Part shown: piece after piece, positions 16,692 to 24,807 of the stretch
Numbering within the stretch: position 1 is the first letter of the stretch
Layout of the letters: the number at the start of each line of letters is the position of its first letter
Assembly: GCA_963790095.1 (NCBI GenBank)
Contig: CAWBNO010000008.1
Location: forward strand, 62,001-126,000
Origin: JAAXQD01 sp963790095
GTDB lineage: Bacteria; Desulfobacterota; Desulfobacteria; Desulfobacterales; UBA11574
DNA: 64,000 bases
Direction: 5' to 3'
Notes under the pieces: model-generated
Databases searched by the model: none
What the model saw: the letters and a program-made list of their open reading frames with translations, nothing else
What the model was told of the DNA's origin: nothing
Program-made: the position numbers and the translations under genes

Positions 16692-17620
16692 ATATGACAC
16701 CACGGACAGTGGTCATCGGGAGCCTCCTAATTTTGGGTGTCATTGTGTTTATGGTGGTGTTCATGCCGTACGCCACCCGTATCCAGGACCCCTCGGATAT
16801 CTTTCGTTCACGGACCACCCAGGAAGCCGACGGCCGGTCCATTTATATTGCCAACGGCTGTGTTTACTGCCACAGTCAATCCATCCGTTCCGTAGACTGG
16901 GGATTGGGTGCGGAACGGATCGCCCAGGCCGGTGATTATATTCAGGACAAACCCATTCTGCTCGGCTCGGAACGAACCGGACCGGATCTTTCCCAGGAAG
17001 GCGGAGAGCATCCCGATGACTGGCATCTGGCCCATTTTACCAACCCCAGATATACCCGGCCCCTGTCCATTATGCCGGCCTTTGCCTTTCTCGGAACGGA
17101 AGATATTAAGAGGTTAACAACGTACGCCCAGAGCCTCGGGCTAAAAAATTCAGACCAACGGGTTGAAAGACAACAATTCTGGAAAAAAGAATCGATCAAA
17201 GCCTATGAAAGGGGTCCGGAAGCCAATGTGAAATGGCTTCACGACAACGTACCCGATGGTTGGCGAAATCTCCCCAACCCCTATCCGACCACCGAAGCCG
17301 GACTGGCCAGGGGGCATAAAATTTATCAGGATTTTTGTCTCGGATGCCACAGCCCCATCGGTGACGGCATGGGGCCGGCGCAACCGTATGTGTATCCACC
17401 GCCCTTGAATTTTACCATTTTGAAGGACAGAGGAATTTCCGGAGGAATTCTATACTACCAGATTATGAACGGCATCACCGGCACGGCCATGCCCTATTTC
17501 AAACGCGAGCTGGAGTCGGAAAAAATCTGGGACGTGGGCAATTATGTGGCGGTCAACTTCATCAATCAGACCGATGCCGATACCGAACCCAAGGGAATCG
17601 ATGCGGCGTATGAACCATAA
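16688..17620 (+). CDS. ccoO: CcoO-like diheme cytochrome c subunit (CcoO fused to a second cytochrome c domain)
   Basis: Membrane-anchored cytochrome c of 310 residues. A single N-terminal helix (8-27) is followed by a CcoO-type domain with C58-V-Y-C61-H62, the SQSIR signature and the distal-Met region SIMPAF. A second cytochrome c domain has C217-L-G-C-H221. Standard CcoO is monohaem and CcoP dihaem; here one haem of the P subunit seems to have been fused onto O. It receives electrons, directly or via a monohaem cytochrome, and passes them to CcoN. The start overlaps the ccoN stop (ATGA). Confidence 0.87.
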   Translation: MNMTPRTVVIGSLLILGVIVFMVVFMPYATRIQDPSDIFRSRTTQEADGRSIYIANGCVYCHSQSIRSVDWGLGAERIAQAGDYIQDKPILLGSERTGPDLSQEGGEHPDDWHLAHFTNPRYTRPLSIMPAFAFLGTEDIKRLTTYAQSLGLKNSDQRVERQQFWKKESIKAYERGPEANVKWLHDNVPDGWRNLPNPYPTTEAGLARGHKIYQDFCLGCHSPIGDGMGPAQPYVYPPPLNFTILKDRGISGGILYYQIMNGITGTAMPYFKRELESEKIWDVGNYVAVNFINQTDADTEPKGIDAAYEP

Positions 17621-17830
17621 AAAAAAGTGCCTAAAGTTTAAAGTGCTAAAATGAGCTAAAGTTGTTGAATGCACCTTCGGCACAGCTTATTTTGAAAAGG
17701 TTAAAAGCAAACATGATGAATCCAGTGAATTGTTGGCAATATTTGCCTCTATTGCCAGAGGCATACAAAATTGACAGAATGCTTTAACTTTAGGCACTTT
17801 AGTTCACTTTACACTTTGAACTTTTTTATT
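17621..17830. repeat. Family-2 inverted repeat element ('aagtgcctaaagt'), copy 1
   Basis: About 210 bases bounded by aaaaaagtgcctaaagttt (left) and actttaggcactttag (right), which are inverted copies, with further aaagtg/cacttt words inside. A shorter relative occupies 22981-23124. It fills the gap between ccoO and the next small gene. No coding content is seen. Confidence 0.8.
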
Positions 17831-17841
17831 TAGAATTTAAT

Positions 17842-18108
17842 ATGTACTTTCCCTATTTCATAACATACATGGTATTGGGCTTTGGCATCAGCCTGGCGGT
17901 TTTTTTCTGGGCCCTGAAAAACGGCCAGTTTAAAGATCAGAAGCGGGCACGATTTCTGCCCTTAGAAGATGAGCACGAACCGTCTGCTACAAAGATCTCG
18001 ACCTTTAATCGGTATGAGGCCTATGCCCTCGTGCTCCTGGCACTGGCAGGTCTGGCCGCCAGCGGGACGGTGCTGGTCTTTGCACTTTTGAGTGCAAAGG
18101 GGCCGTAA
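17842..18108 (+). CDS. CcoS-like small membrane protein with an extra C-terminal helix
   Basis: An 88-residue membrane protein. The N-terminal helix and the following FFWALKNGQFKDQ and FLPLEDE segments match the CcoS/FixS pattern (FLWAVRSGQFDD ... L.DD) of cbb3 oxidase maturation proteins, which load copper or haem into CcoN. A second membrane helix at about 62-84 is absent from classical CcoS. Context in the oxidase cluster supports the call, but it could be a structural subunit instead. Confidence 0.65.
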   Translation: MYFPYFITYMVLGFGISLAVFFWALKNGQFKDQKRARFLPLEDEHEPSATKISTFNRYEAYALVLLALAGLAASGTVLVFALLSAKGP

Positions 18109-18148
18109 CCAAGCGGTTAAACGGAAAACATTTTTAAAGGGAACCCCC

Positions 18149-18424
18149 ATGAGATATTTTAATCTGCTGAACTTTCAGCACATCATGCTGTATGTGTTTC
18201 CGACGCTGATTTTTATGGTGGTATTCGGGTTGGCGCTGGCCTTCAGCCACCTTCGAAGCGAAGATGAAAACGAGCGGAAACAGAAGATCATTTACCGCTT
18301 CCCCGAGGGGATCGAAGACAGGAACGCCCCTTTTCCCCTATCCATGATGCTGATCATCGCCGGTACCATCGTCTGGGTTTTCTTTTATATTCTGGGTACC
18401 GGTCTTTTGGGAGTCATCATATAA
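18149..18424 (+). CDS. Small two-helix membrane protein, CcoP N-terminus-like
   Basis: A 91-residue protein with membrane helices at about 10-30 and 63-87. The stretch RFPEGIEDRNAPFPLSMMLI, followed by a helix rich in W, F and Y, resembles the N-terminal membrane part of CcoP (DGIxExDNPLPxWW). It carries no haem motif. Here the haem-bearing part of subunit P may be supplied by the CcoO fusion, leaving this as the bare anchor. The ATG at 18149 follows AAAGGGAA. The next gene begins 1 base after this stop. Confidence 0.6.
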   Translation: MRYFNLLNFQHIMLYVFPTLIFMVVFGLALAFSHLRSEDENERKQKIIYRFPEGIEDRNAPFPLSMMLIIAGTIVWVFFYILGTGLLGVII

Positions 18425-18425
18425 A

Positions 18426-18653
18426 ATGACACATTCAACCGGAAAAGAGTCGACTTTTGGCACCTGGGTCATCATTGCGCTGCTTTTGGCATGGATACTG
18501 GGAAAAGGGTTTTTTTCGTTTTTTGTCGTAGGGGATATGGGCCAACCCACCTGGAACTATCGCCCGGTCAAGGATGTCCCTGGGGAATCGCCCTACGCAC
18601 TCTATCAGGTGCTCCCCTACCCTCAGCACGTGAAAGGCGCCAAGGGGGAATAG
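18426..18653 (+). CDS. Small membrane protein of the oxidase cluster, unknown function
   Basis: A 75-residue protein with one membrane helix (about 12-35) and a polar tail containing GQPTWNYRPVKDVPGESPYA. I do not recognise the family. It is tightly packed: 1 base after the previous gene, and its stop abuts the ATG of the monohaem cytochrome gene. It is therefore a likely accessory subunit or assembly factor of the oxidase or of ACIII. Confidence 0.75.
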   Translation: MTHSTGKESTFGTWVIIALLLAWILGKGFFSFFVVGDMGQPTWNYRPVKDVPGESPYALYQVLPYPQHVKGAKGE

Positions 18654-19172
18654 ATGAAGCGAATCACGATTCTAATTTTGCTGGTGGCCGTTGTGCTCAC
18701 AACGGTCTATACGGTATTGACGCTGTACGATGAAAACCTCCAGGTCGGACGCATGTGGGAAACCCCTGCGGTTCGGCCCTACGAAAAACCGATGCTGATT
18801 ATGGAAAAAGCGGTGATACCCGTTACCGGCGGAGAGGCTGCCTTTAGAAATCTGGAGGGAGAAGATCTAATGTCGCCGTTTGAGAATGACGATCCCCAGG
18901 TCATTGATTCGGGAAAGTCTCTCTATTTTACGTACTGTGCCCAGTGCCATGGAAAGTCCTATGACGGCAACGGCACGGTGGGTCAGAGTTTTCATCCCCT
19001 GCCCGGAGATCTGCAGAGTCCCCGGGTTCAGTCCATGCCCCAAGGCACCCTCTTTAAAGAGATCAGTTACGGAATTCCCAATGGCAGACAGCCGGCCCTT
19101 GCCACCACCATCGCGGTGAACGATCGCTGGCGGATCGTTGCCCATATAAAATCTCTGGGACCCCGCGAATGA
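18654..19172 (+). CDS. Membrane-anchored monohaem cytochrome c (ActE-like)
   Basis: A 172-residue protein with an N-terminal signal-anchor (3-24) and one class I cytochrome c domain with C95-A-Q-C98-H99. The later QSMPQGTLFKEISYGIPNG holds the likely axial Met region. ACIII normally has a monohaem ActE subunit encoded between actD and actF; none is there, so this gene is the best candidate, or a soluble-domain shuttle between ACIII and the oxidase. The copper ATPase starts 1 base after its stop. Confidence 0.82.
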   Translation: MKRITILILLVAVVLTTVYTVLTLYDENLQVGRMWETPAVRPYEKPMLIMEKAVIPVTGGEAAFRNLEGEDLMSPFENDDPQVIDSGKSLYFTYCAQCHGKSYDGNGTVGQSFHPLPGDLQSPRVQSMPQGTLFKEISYGIPNGRQPALATTIAVNDRWRIVAHIKSLGPRE

Positions 19173-19173
19173 A

Positions 19174-21669
19174 ATGAATCCTTCCGCTGTTTCCTGCGAC
19201 CTTTGCGGCCTCTCCTTACGGCACGGCCCCAGTACATGGCGTTCAGAGCACGGAGAATTCTCCTTCTGCTGCGTCGGTTGTCGACAGGTGTTCATCATGC
19301 TCATGGAAGCTTCCGATGCTCCGGACCCGTTGCAGTTTAAACAGACACCGCTGTTCAAAACGTGCCTGGAAATGGGAATCATCCCGGTTTCGGAATCGGA
19401 TCTGGAGGCCCGCCTGGCCCAAGGCCCTTCGGAACCGCCCCTCTCTCTGGAAAAAACCGGTTCTGAACCTGAAATAGAAGGAAAAAGTGAATCTCCATCC
19501 AACACCCTTGGCATTACCCTGAAAGTCAGCAATATGTGGTGTCCGGCCTGCGCCTGGGTGATCGAACACGCCCTTGGCAAACAATCCGGCGTCGTGCACT
19601 CAGCGTGCAATTTTTCAACGGACACGGTTCGATGTGAATACAATCCGGTTCTGACCTCCCCGGAACGGATTATCCGAACCATCGGCCAACTGGGATATGG
19701 GGCGGCGGAGCCCGAAGAAGATACCCTGGGGATGGAGACCAAAAAGGATTTCATCCGTTTTGCCATCTCTGCATTTCTCACCGCCAACGTAATGATGCTC
19801 TCCTTTTCCCTTTATTCCGGATTTTTCATCCACCTGACCCCGGACACCGTCCAAAAACTCTCCTGGCCGATTTTTATACTCGCCAGCATCGTCCTGTTTT
19901 ACGGCGGCCCCAAAATATTTCGTAAAGCCTGGGCCGGATTTATCTCCGCCGCCTTCGGCATGGAAACGCTCATCGCCATCGGCGCCCTAACCGCCTACGT
20001 TTACAGTACGGTCAATCTTCTTTCCGGAAGCATTCATCTCTATTATGATACCGCCGCCATGCTGATCACCCTGACCTTGCTTGGCAAAACCATCGAAAAA
20101 AAAGCCAAAGATTCCGTGCAGAAAGACCTTTCAAATTTTTTCTCCCTTCGGCCCACCAAAGTCAAAATCTGCAGTGATGAATTCCCCCGGGGCCGTTATG
20201 TCACGGTGGACGCTCTCCAACGCGGAAACATTTTCAGGGTAGAAAAAAATGAAATTATCCCTGCAGACGGGCGGATACTCGATGGCTCGGGCACGGTGGA
20301 CGAATCTTCTCTCACCGGTGAAGCCCTCCCCGTACGAATCAAAGCCGGAAGCCGAATCCGGAGCGGAACCCGGGTCTTGCAGGGAACCTTCAGGGCCAGA
20401 GCCGAAGGCATCGGCGATGGGTCGACCCTGGGGCAGATGATCCACATTATGGAAAAAGCCCTGGGAAAAAAGATTCCCCTGGAAGCGAAAACCGATCGCA
20501 TCCTCCGCTGGTTCGTGCCCCTGGTACTGATGCTTTCCATAGGAACCGGAGGGGTCTGCCTTTTGTGGGGCCTGTCCGTTGAAACCGCCATGATCCGGTC
20601 TGTCACGGTCATGGTCATTTCGTGTCCCTGTGCCCTGGGCATTGCCATACCCATCACCCGGGTTGCCGGGATCTCTCTGGCAGGACATACCGGTATTTTA
20701 GTCCGGTATTTTTCGGCCTTTGAGCAGGCGGAGAAAATCGATACCATTGTCTTCGACAAGACCGGGACCCTGACCGAAGGGGAATGGATCTTACGGGATA
20801 TCGCCGTTATGAAACCCTTTGTTGAAAAGCAGATTCTCTCCATTGCAGCCGCGCTGGAAAAAACGTCCGATCATTTCATCGCCGCCGAAATCAGAAGAAA
20901 CGCCCAAGAAACCATGGTACTCCCGGCGCCCGTGGAAGACTTACAGAGGTTTGAAAACGGAATGTCCGGGAAACTCGGAGAAGACGACGTCAGAATAGGA
21001 TCCAAAGATTTTATTGTCAAAAGCCTAAAAGAACCTTCGGCAATACCGGCCGTCCATAAAAAAGATGAGATAGTGCAGTCAGCGGTCTATATGAGTTATG
21101 GGGGACAGGTGTGTGCCGTGTTCGTTTTTGGTGACCGCCTTCGGGAAACAGCATCCAACACCGTCGAAACACTACAGAACAAGGGATACCATACAGCCTT
21201 GGTATCCGGGGACGGAGAGGATACCACACGAGCCGTCGGAAATATGCTGGGCATTCAGCATGCATACGGCGGAAGACTCCCTGGGGATAAAGCCGATTTG
21301 ATTCGGGATATGCAGGAAAAAGGGAACATCGTTGCCATGGTGGGTGACGGCATCAATGACGCCCCGGCCCTTGTTCAGTCGGATCTGGCCGTGGCCGTCT
21401 ACTCCGGAAGCCATCTGGGCGAAGAGGCCGCGGATATTACGCTGATGCAGAGAAATCCCCGTCAGATTCTGGATTATCTGAATCTGGCCAAACATGTAAA
21501 CCGAAAGATTCACCAGAATCTTATGTTTTCTCTGGTGTACAACACCATCAGCATACCCATTGCCATGAGCGGGCTGCTGACCCCCATCGTCGCTGTGTGC
21601 GCCATGCTCCTGAGCAGCCTCAGCGTCACCGGAAATGCGTTGCTGCTGAAACGCAAATACAAATCCTAA
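19174..21669 (+). CDS. ccoI: Copper-translocating P1B-type ATPase (CcoI/FixI-like)
   Basis: Inner-membrane pump of 831 residues. An N-terminal cysteine region (C8-x2-C11, then CCVGC near 33-37) is followed by an HMA domain with MWCPAC near residue 122. Membrane helices, TGEALPV, the transport motif C484-P-C486, the phosphorylation site D528-KTGT and GDGINDAP follow. Two N-terminal metal sites plus CPC are typical of CcoI/FixI and CtpA, which deliver copper for cbb3 oxidase assembly. It is the last gene of the respiratory cluster and follows the cytochrome gene without a gap. Confidence 0.92.
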   Translation: MNPSAVSCDLCGLSLRHGPSTWRSEHGEFSFCCVGCRQVFIMLMEASDAPDPLQFKQTPLFKTCLEMGIIPVSESDLEARLAQGPSEPPLSLEKTGSEPEIEGKSESPSNTLGITLKVSNMWCPACAWVIEHALGKQSGVVHSACNFSTDTVRCEYNPVLTSPERIIRTIGQLGYGAAEPEEDTLGMETKKDFIRFAISAFLTANVMMLSFSLYSGFFIHLTPDTVQKLSWPIFILASIVLFYGGPKIFRKAWAGFISAAFGMETLIAIGALTAYVYSTVNLLSGSIHLYYDTAAMLITLTLLGKTIEKKAKDSVQKDLSNFFSLRPTKVKICSDEFPRGRYVTVDALQRGNIFRVEKNEIIPADGRILDGSGTVDESSLTGEALPVRIKAGSRIRSGTRVLQGTFRARAEGIGDGSTLGQMIHIMEKALGKKIPLEAKTDRILRWFVPLVLMLSIGTGGVCLLWGLSVETAMIRSVTVMVISCPCALGIAIPITRVAGISLAGHTGILVRYFSAFEQAEKIDTIVFDKTGTLTEGEWILRDIAVMKPFVEKQILSIAAALEKTSDHFIAAEIRRNAQETMVLPAPVEDLQRFENGMSGKLGEDDVRIGSKDFIVKSLKEPSAIPAVHKKDEIVQSAVYMSYGGQVCAVFVFGDRLRETASNTVETLQNKGYHTALVSGDGEDTTRAVGNMLGIQHAYGGRLPGDKADLIRDMQEKGNIVAMVGDGINDAPALVQSDLAVAVYSGSHLGEEAADITLMQRNPRQILDYLNLAKHVNRKIHQNLMFSLVYNTISIPIAMSGLLTPIVAVCAMLLSSLSVTGNALLLKRKYKS

Positions 21670-21787
21670 TGAAATTCAGAAAAAGTTTGATTTGCTATTG
21701 TGTCAGTTTTTTTGTATGAAAATAATCCCAGACATAAGGCTTTGATTTCGTTTTCTGACACCGGATATCCGACGCCTGACACCTTTC

Positions 21788-21809
21788 AATTGAGCGTTTT
21801 CGCTCAATT
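21788..21809. repeat. Perfect hairpin between ccoI and the inositol-phosphate synthase gene
   Basis: AATTGAGCG-TTTT-CGCTCAATT forms a 9-bp perfect stem 21 bases before the next ATG. No T tract follows, so it is not a typical intrinsic terminator on the + strand. One arm with flanks (tttcgctcaattagg) also occurs at 30258-30272. Confidence 0.55.
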
Positions 21810-21830
21810 AGGATAAAATAAGGTTTATCG

Positions 21831-22997
21831 ATGATAAATTCCAACGATTCCAAACCTCGATCCCTGCTGTTAATGATTGCCGGCGCCAAAGGCGCTGTGG
21901 CCTCCACGGTGGCTGTGGCCGTCGCTGCCATGGGCAAGGATCCCGAAACCGTCTTGCCCAGCCTGACAACCCGCAACAGTTTTTCCTATCTGGGACCGCC
22001 CCATGCCGCCCACATGACCGGCTGGGATACGGAACCCGGAAAACTGACCGAATGCATAAACCATCACGGAGTATTGCCGGAGCGTCTCTGGAAACCGTTT
22101 CAGACGGATCTCGACGAGATGCCTCTATTCGAGGCCCCATCTGCAGATCTTGACCTTAAAGGCCAAATCGAGCATCTCATGCAGGATATCCGGACCCTCC
22201 GGCAACGGTATGCCGATGCTCAGCCCATCCTCATCGACCTCTTGCCGGCGTGTGTACCCAACGATCTTGAAATTACCACGAGCCTGGACCGCATTTATGC
22301 CGAGGCTGATCCCGGGAGCCACCCGGACCTGGCCTATGTTCTGGCAGCCATTTTTTCCGGAATCCCGGTGGTAAATTTTTCCCCCAACTCGTTGGAAATC
22401 CCGGTGGTTCTTCAGGAAGCAATTAAACATGAAGTCCCCATATCCGGGTGCGACGGTAAGACCGGCCAGACCTATCTCAAGGTCGTTTTGGCCTCGGCAC
22501 TCAAAGCAAGAAATCTTTTTGTGGACGGGTGGTACAGCCTCAACATCCTGGGGAACGCCGACGGGAAGAACCTCATGGATCCCCATCGGGCAGCCGGAAA
22601 AGTGGCCAACAAGACCGAACTTCTGGATGATATCCTGGGCTACTCCGTTGGGGATCGATACGGAGAACCGTGCCACAAAGTCCATATCGACTACTACCCG
22701 CCCCGGGGCGATGCCAAGGAAGCCTGGGATGCCATCGACTTTCAGGGGATGTTCGGCCTCCCCATGAGTATCCGTTTGAACTTTCAAGCCCGGGACTCGA
22801 TCCTGGCCGCTCCGCTGGTTCTGGATCTTGCCCGGTGGATGGCGGCACTGAAAATGTCGGGCCGCACCGGACCGATTCCGGAACTGGGGTTTTATTTTAA
22901 AAAACCCCTGGGCGAGAATCCGCCCTTGAGTTTTCAGGATCAGATTCAAAGTCTGAAGAAGCTGGAAAAAGCGTGTGATGAAAAGTGTCTAAAGTAA
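21831..22997 (+). CDS. Inositol-3-phosphate synthase family protein (INO1/MIPS)
   Basis: Cytosolic NAD-dependent enzyme of 388 residues that should convert glucose-6-phosphate to inositol-3-phosphate. It has a Rossmann-type N-terminus (MIAGAKGAVASTVAVAV), the family signature GCDGKTGQTYLKVVLA, WYSLNILGNADG and a lysine-rich active-site region. The length is near that of the short bacterial/archaeal forms. The last codons and stop (EKCLK, TAA) fall inside a family-2 repeat that begins here, so the natural C-terminus may have been replaced. The gene pairs with the following isomerase gene. Diverged members of the family may act on other sugars. Confidence 0.85.
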   Translation: MINSNDSKPRSLLLMIAGAKGAVASTVAVAVAAMGKDPETVLPSLTTRNSFSYLGPPHAAHMTGWDTEPGKLTECINHHGVLPERLWKPFQTDLDEMPLFEAPSADLDLKGQIEHLMQDIRTLRQRYADAQPILIDLLPACVPNDLEITTSLDRIYAEADPGSHPDLAYVLAAIFSGIPVVNFSPNSLEIPVVLQEAIKHEVPISGCDGKTGQTYLKVVLASALKARNLFVDGWYSLNILGNADGKNLMDPHRAAGKVANKTELLDDILGYSVGDRYGEPCHKVHIDYYPPRGDAKEAWDAIDFQGMFGLPMSIRLNFQARDSILAAPLVLDLARWMAALKMSGRTGPIPELGFYFKKPLGENPPLSFQDQIQSLKKLEKACDEKCLK

Positions 22998-23124
22998 AAA
23001 GTGAGCTAACGTTCACCCTGGTGCAAACTATCGCGAAGCCAATCGGGCCAGAAGCAAGGCTGATTTTAAAAATAAAATTGCAAGAATGCCTTAACTTTAG
23101 ACACTTTAAACTTTTTATTTTTTT
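22981..23124. repeat. Family-2 inverted repeat element, copy 2
   Basis: About 144 bases with left end aaaagtgtctaaagtaaaaa and right end aactttagacactttaaac, inverted to each other and related to 17621-17830. The left arm overlaps the end of the inositol-phosphate synthase gene and supplies its stop codon. The right end lies just before the next gene. Confidence 0.75.
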
Positions 23125-23146
23125 CAACGGTCTCAAGGAAAAAAAT

Positions 23147-23992
23147 ATGATATTCGCTTACAGCACCAACGCATTTGTTAAGTTCTCTATTTTTGAATCC
23201 TTTGAAAAAATCGCCGCCCTGGGGTTTCGAGGTGTCGAGATCATGGGCGACAGACCTCACCTCTACCCCCCCGACTTTCAAGGGGCCGAAATGATCCGGG
23301 TCAAAGAAACCCTAGAAAAACACAACCTGAAACTCACCAATATCAACAGCTTTACCCTTTACGCCGTTGGGGATATGTATCTTCCGTCCTGGATCGAACC
23401 GGACAAAGAAAGACGCGACATCCGGATCCAACATACCACTGACTGTTTGAAAGCCGCCGCCGCACTGGATTGCAAAAACATTTCCATCCCTCCCGGCGGT
23501 CCGATGAACAACCTGTCGAGAAAAGACGCCATGGCTCTGTTTCACCAGGGGATGGACCAGGTGATTCCTCTGGCCGAAGAACTGGACGTCAAAATTCTGG
23601 TGGAACCCGAGCCGGACCTGTTGATGGAAAATACCGCAGAGTTCAAATCCTTTATCAAGGACGTCAAATCTCCGGCCGTGGGATTGAATTTTGATATCGG
23701 TCATTTTTTCTGCGCCGGCGAGGATCCTTCGGTCGCCTTCGAAGAGCTTTTCCAATGGATAGGCCACATTCACATCGAAGACATTGCCGAGGACCGGTCT
23801 CACAATCATCTGATCGCCGGGCACGGCGCCATCCAATTTCCGGATATATTAAAAACCATCGCCCGGTCGGATTATCAGGACGACATCAGCCTGGAACTGT
23901 ATCCTTATGTGGACACTCCGGAAGCGGCCGGCAGGGAAAGCCTCAAATATCTGCGCCCTATTTTTGAAGAAGCCGGGCTGAACATCCCCTGA
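23147..23992 (+). CDS. Sugar phosphate isomerase/epimerase-like TIM-barrel protein
   Basis: Cytosolic protein of 281 residues of the xylose-isomerase-like/AP endonuclease 2 superfamily. Metal-binding positions are suggested by the Glu of ILVEPEPD, the FDIGHFFC segment, HIHIEDI and the late LELYPY. The exact substrate is not predictable. The ATG at 23147 follows AAGGAA; a longer frame extends back into the repeat and is rejected. Pairing with inositol-phosphate synthase suggests a shared cyclitol or sugar-phosphate pathway (inference). Confidence 0.82.
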   Translation: MIFAYSTNAFVKFSIFESFEKIAALGFRGVEIMGDRPHLYPPDFQGAEMIRVKETLEKHNLKLTNINSFTLYAVGDMYLPSWIEPDKERRDIRIQHTTDCLKAAAALDCKNISIPPGGPMNNLSRKDAMALFHQGMDQVIPLAEELDVKILVEPEPDLLMENTAEFKSFIKDVKSPAVGLNFDIGHFFCAGEDPSVAFEELFQWIGHIHIEDIAEDRSHNHLIAGHGAIQFPDILKTIARSDYQDDISLELYPYVDTPEAAGRESLKYLRPIFEEAGLNIP

Positions 23993-24249
23993 CCCGAACA
24001 ATTCATGAAGAATTAATCCGGCATTTAAAATTGTTGAGGCTGAGAGTTTAAAAATTCCAGTCCTTACATTTTATTTGACAAGCTTATTAAATATAGTTCG
24101 CATCTATGATGCCTCGATTCTATTCGACGAGCACCACATTGCCTTCGACCGGAATTATGTCTATTTCGACGCCCTTTCCGTTAAACTGTAAGGCCGGCCC
24201 AGATGCCACTCATGAACGGGTACAGCGAGGTACCTGTCCAGTGTTCATC
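23993..24249. other. Intergenic with a possible C-terminal gene remnant
   Basis: About 257 bases between the isomerase and the UPF0158 gene. On the minus strand, 24120-24209 encodes about 29 residues ending GVEIDIIPVEGNVVLVE before a TAG. It reads like the tail of a lost gene whose family I cannot identify. Nothing else is visible. Confidence 0.35.
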
Positions 24250-24678
24250 CTATTTTTTGACGGCTTTTTCTTCTAATTCATAACCGTGTTCGGCAAGCCG
24301 GTCCTTTAGAATCTCTTTTAACCTATTGTCTTTATATTCGAAAAATTTCTTTTGTATATCCGGATAATCTGCGAGGGTATTTTTGAAGTTAAAAAAGGGT
24401 TTTTTTCGCTCAAGTGCATCGAACATTTCATTCCTTATGTCATCGAATTCAAGGGATGCAGCAAAATCTTGCATTATTTCATAACCTTCATGACTGGCAA
24501 CGGGTTCAATAAAAAAATATCTGTCATCATTCTCCGCAACTTCATCACCGACATCCTCATCAATATCCGGCAAGACGACTTCGCCGTTGAGCAAATCGAT
24601 ATAGCATGAACTCGCAAACCCGGAACTATCTTCCATGTAATACAAAATTGGATCTATAAAGAGCTTGATCTTTTTCAT
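24250..24678 (-). CDS. UPF0158 family protein
   Basis: A 142-residue acidic soluble protein. It contains the UPF0158 layout: an N-terminal region with a nucleic-acid-like strand pattern, EGYEIMQDFAASL, FDALERKKPFFNFKNTLADYP and a C-terminal helix. The function of the family is unknown. The start is preceded by AAAGGATG on the minus strand. It is an isolated minus-strand gene, possibly co-transcribed after the crotonase gene. Confidence 0.75.
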   Translation of the reverse strand: MKKIKLFIDPILYYMEDSSGFASSCYIDLLNGEVVLPDIDEDVGDEVAENDDRYFFIEPVASHEGYEIMQDFAASLEFDDIRNEMFDALERKKPFFNFKNTLADYPDIQKKFFEYKDNRLKEILKDRLAEHGYELEEKAVKK

Positions 24679-24807
24679 CTCTTATCATCCTTTCAAGGTC
24701 CCAAGTGACCTTCCGGTCGATAGTATCTCAACGTGGCAACGGCCCGTTTTCCGCTCGGTTCAGCGGGCGAATCGACAGCCCCGTCTTATCCGAAGATCCC
24801 GTCTTTT

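Noticed and set aside
20131..20843. Long antisense frames in the copper ATPase gene
   Set aside because: Shadow frames; the + strand has all P-type ATPase motifs.
24040..24070. ggctgagag as part of a TPP riboswitch
   Set aside because: No second conserved arm and no thiamine gene downstream.
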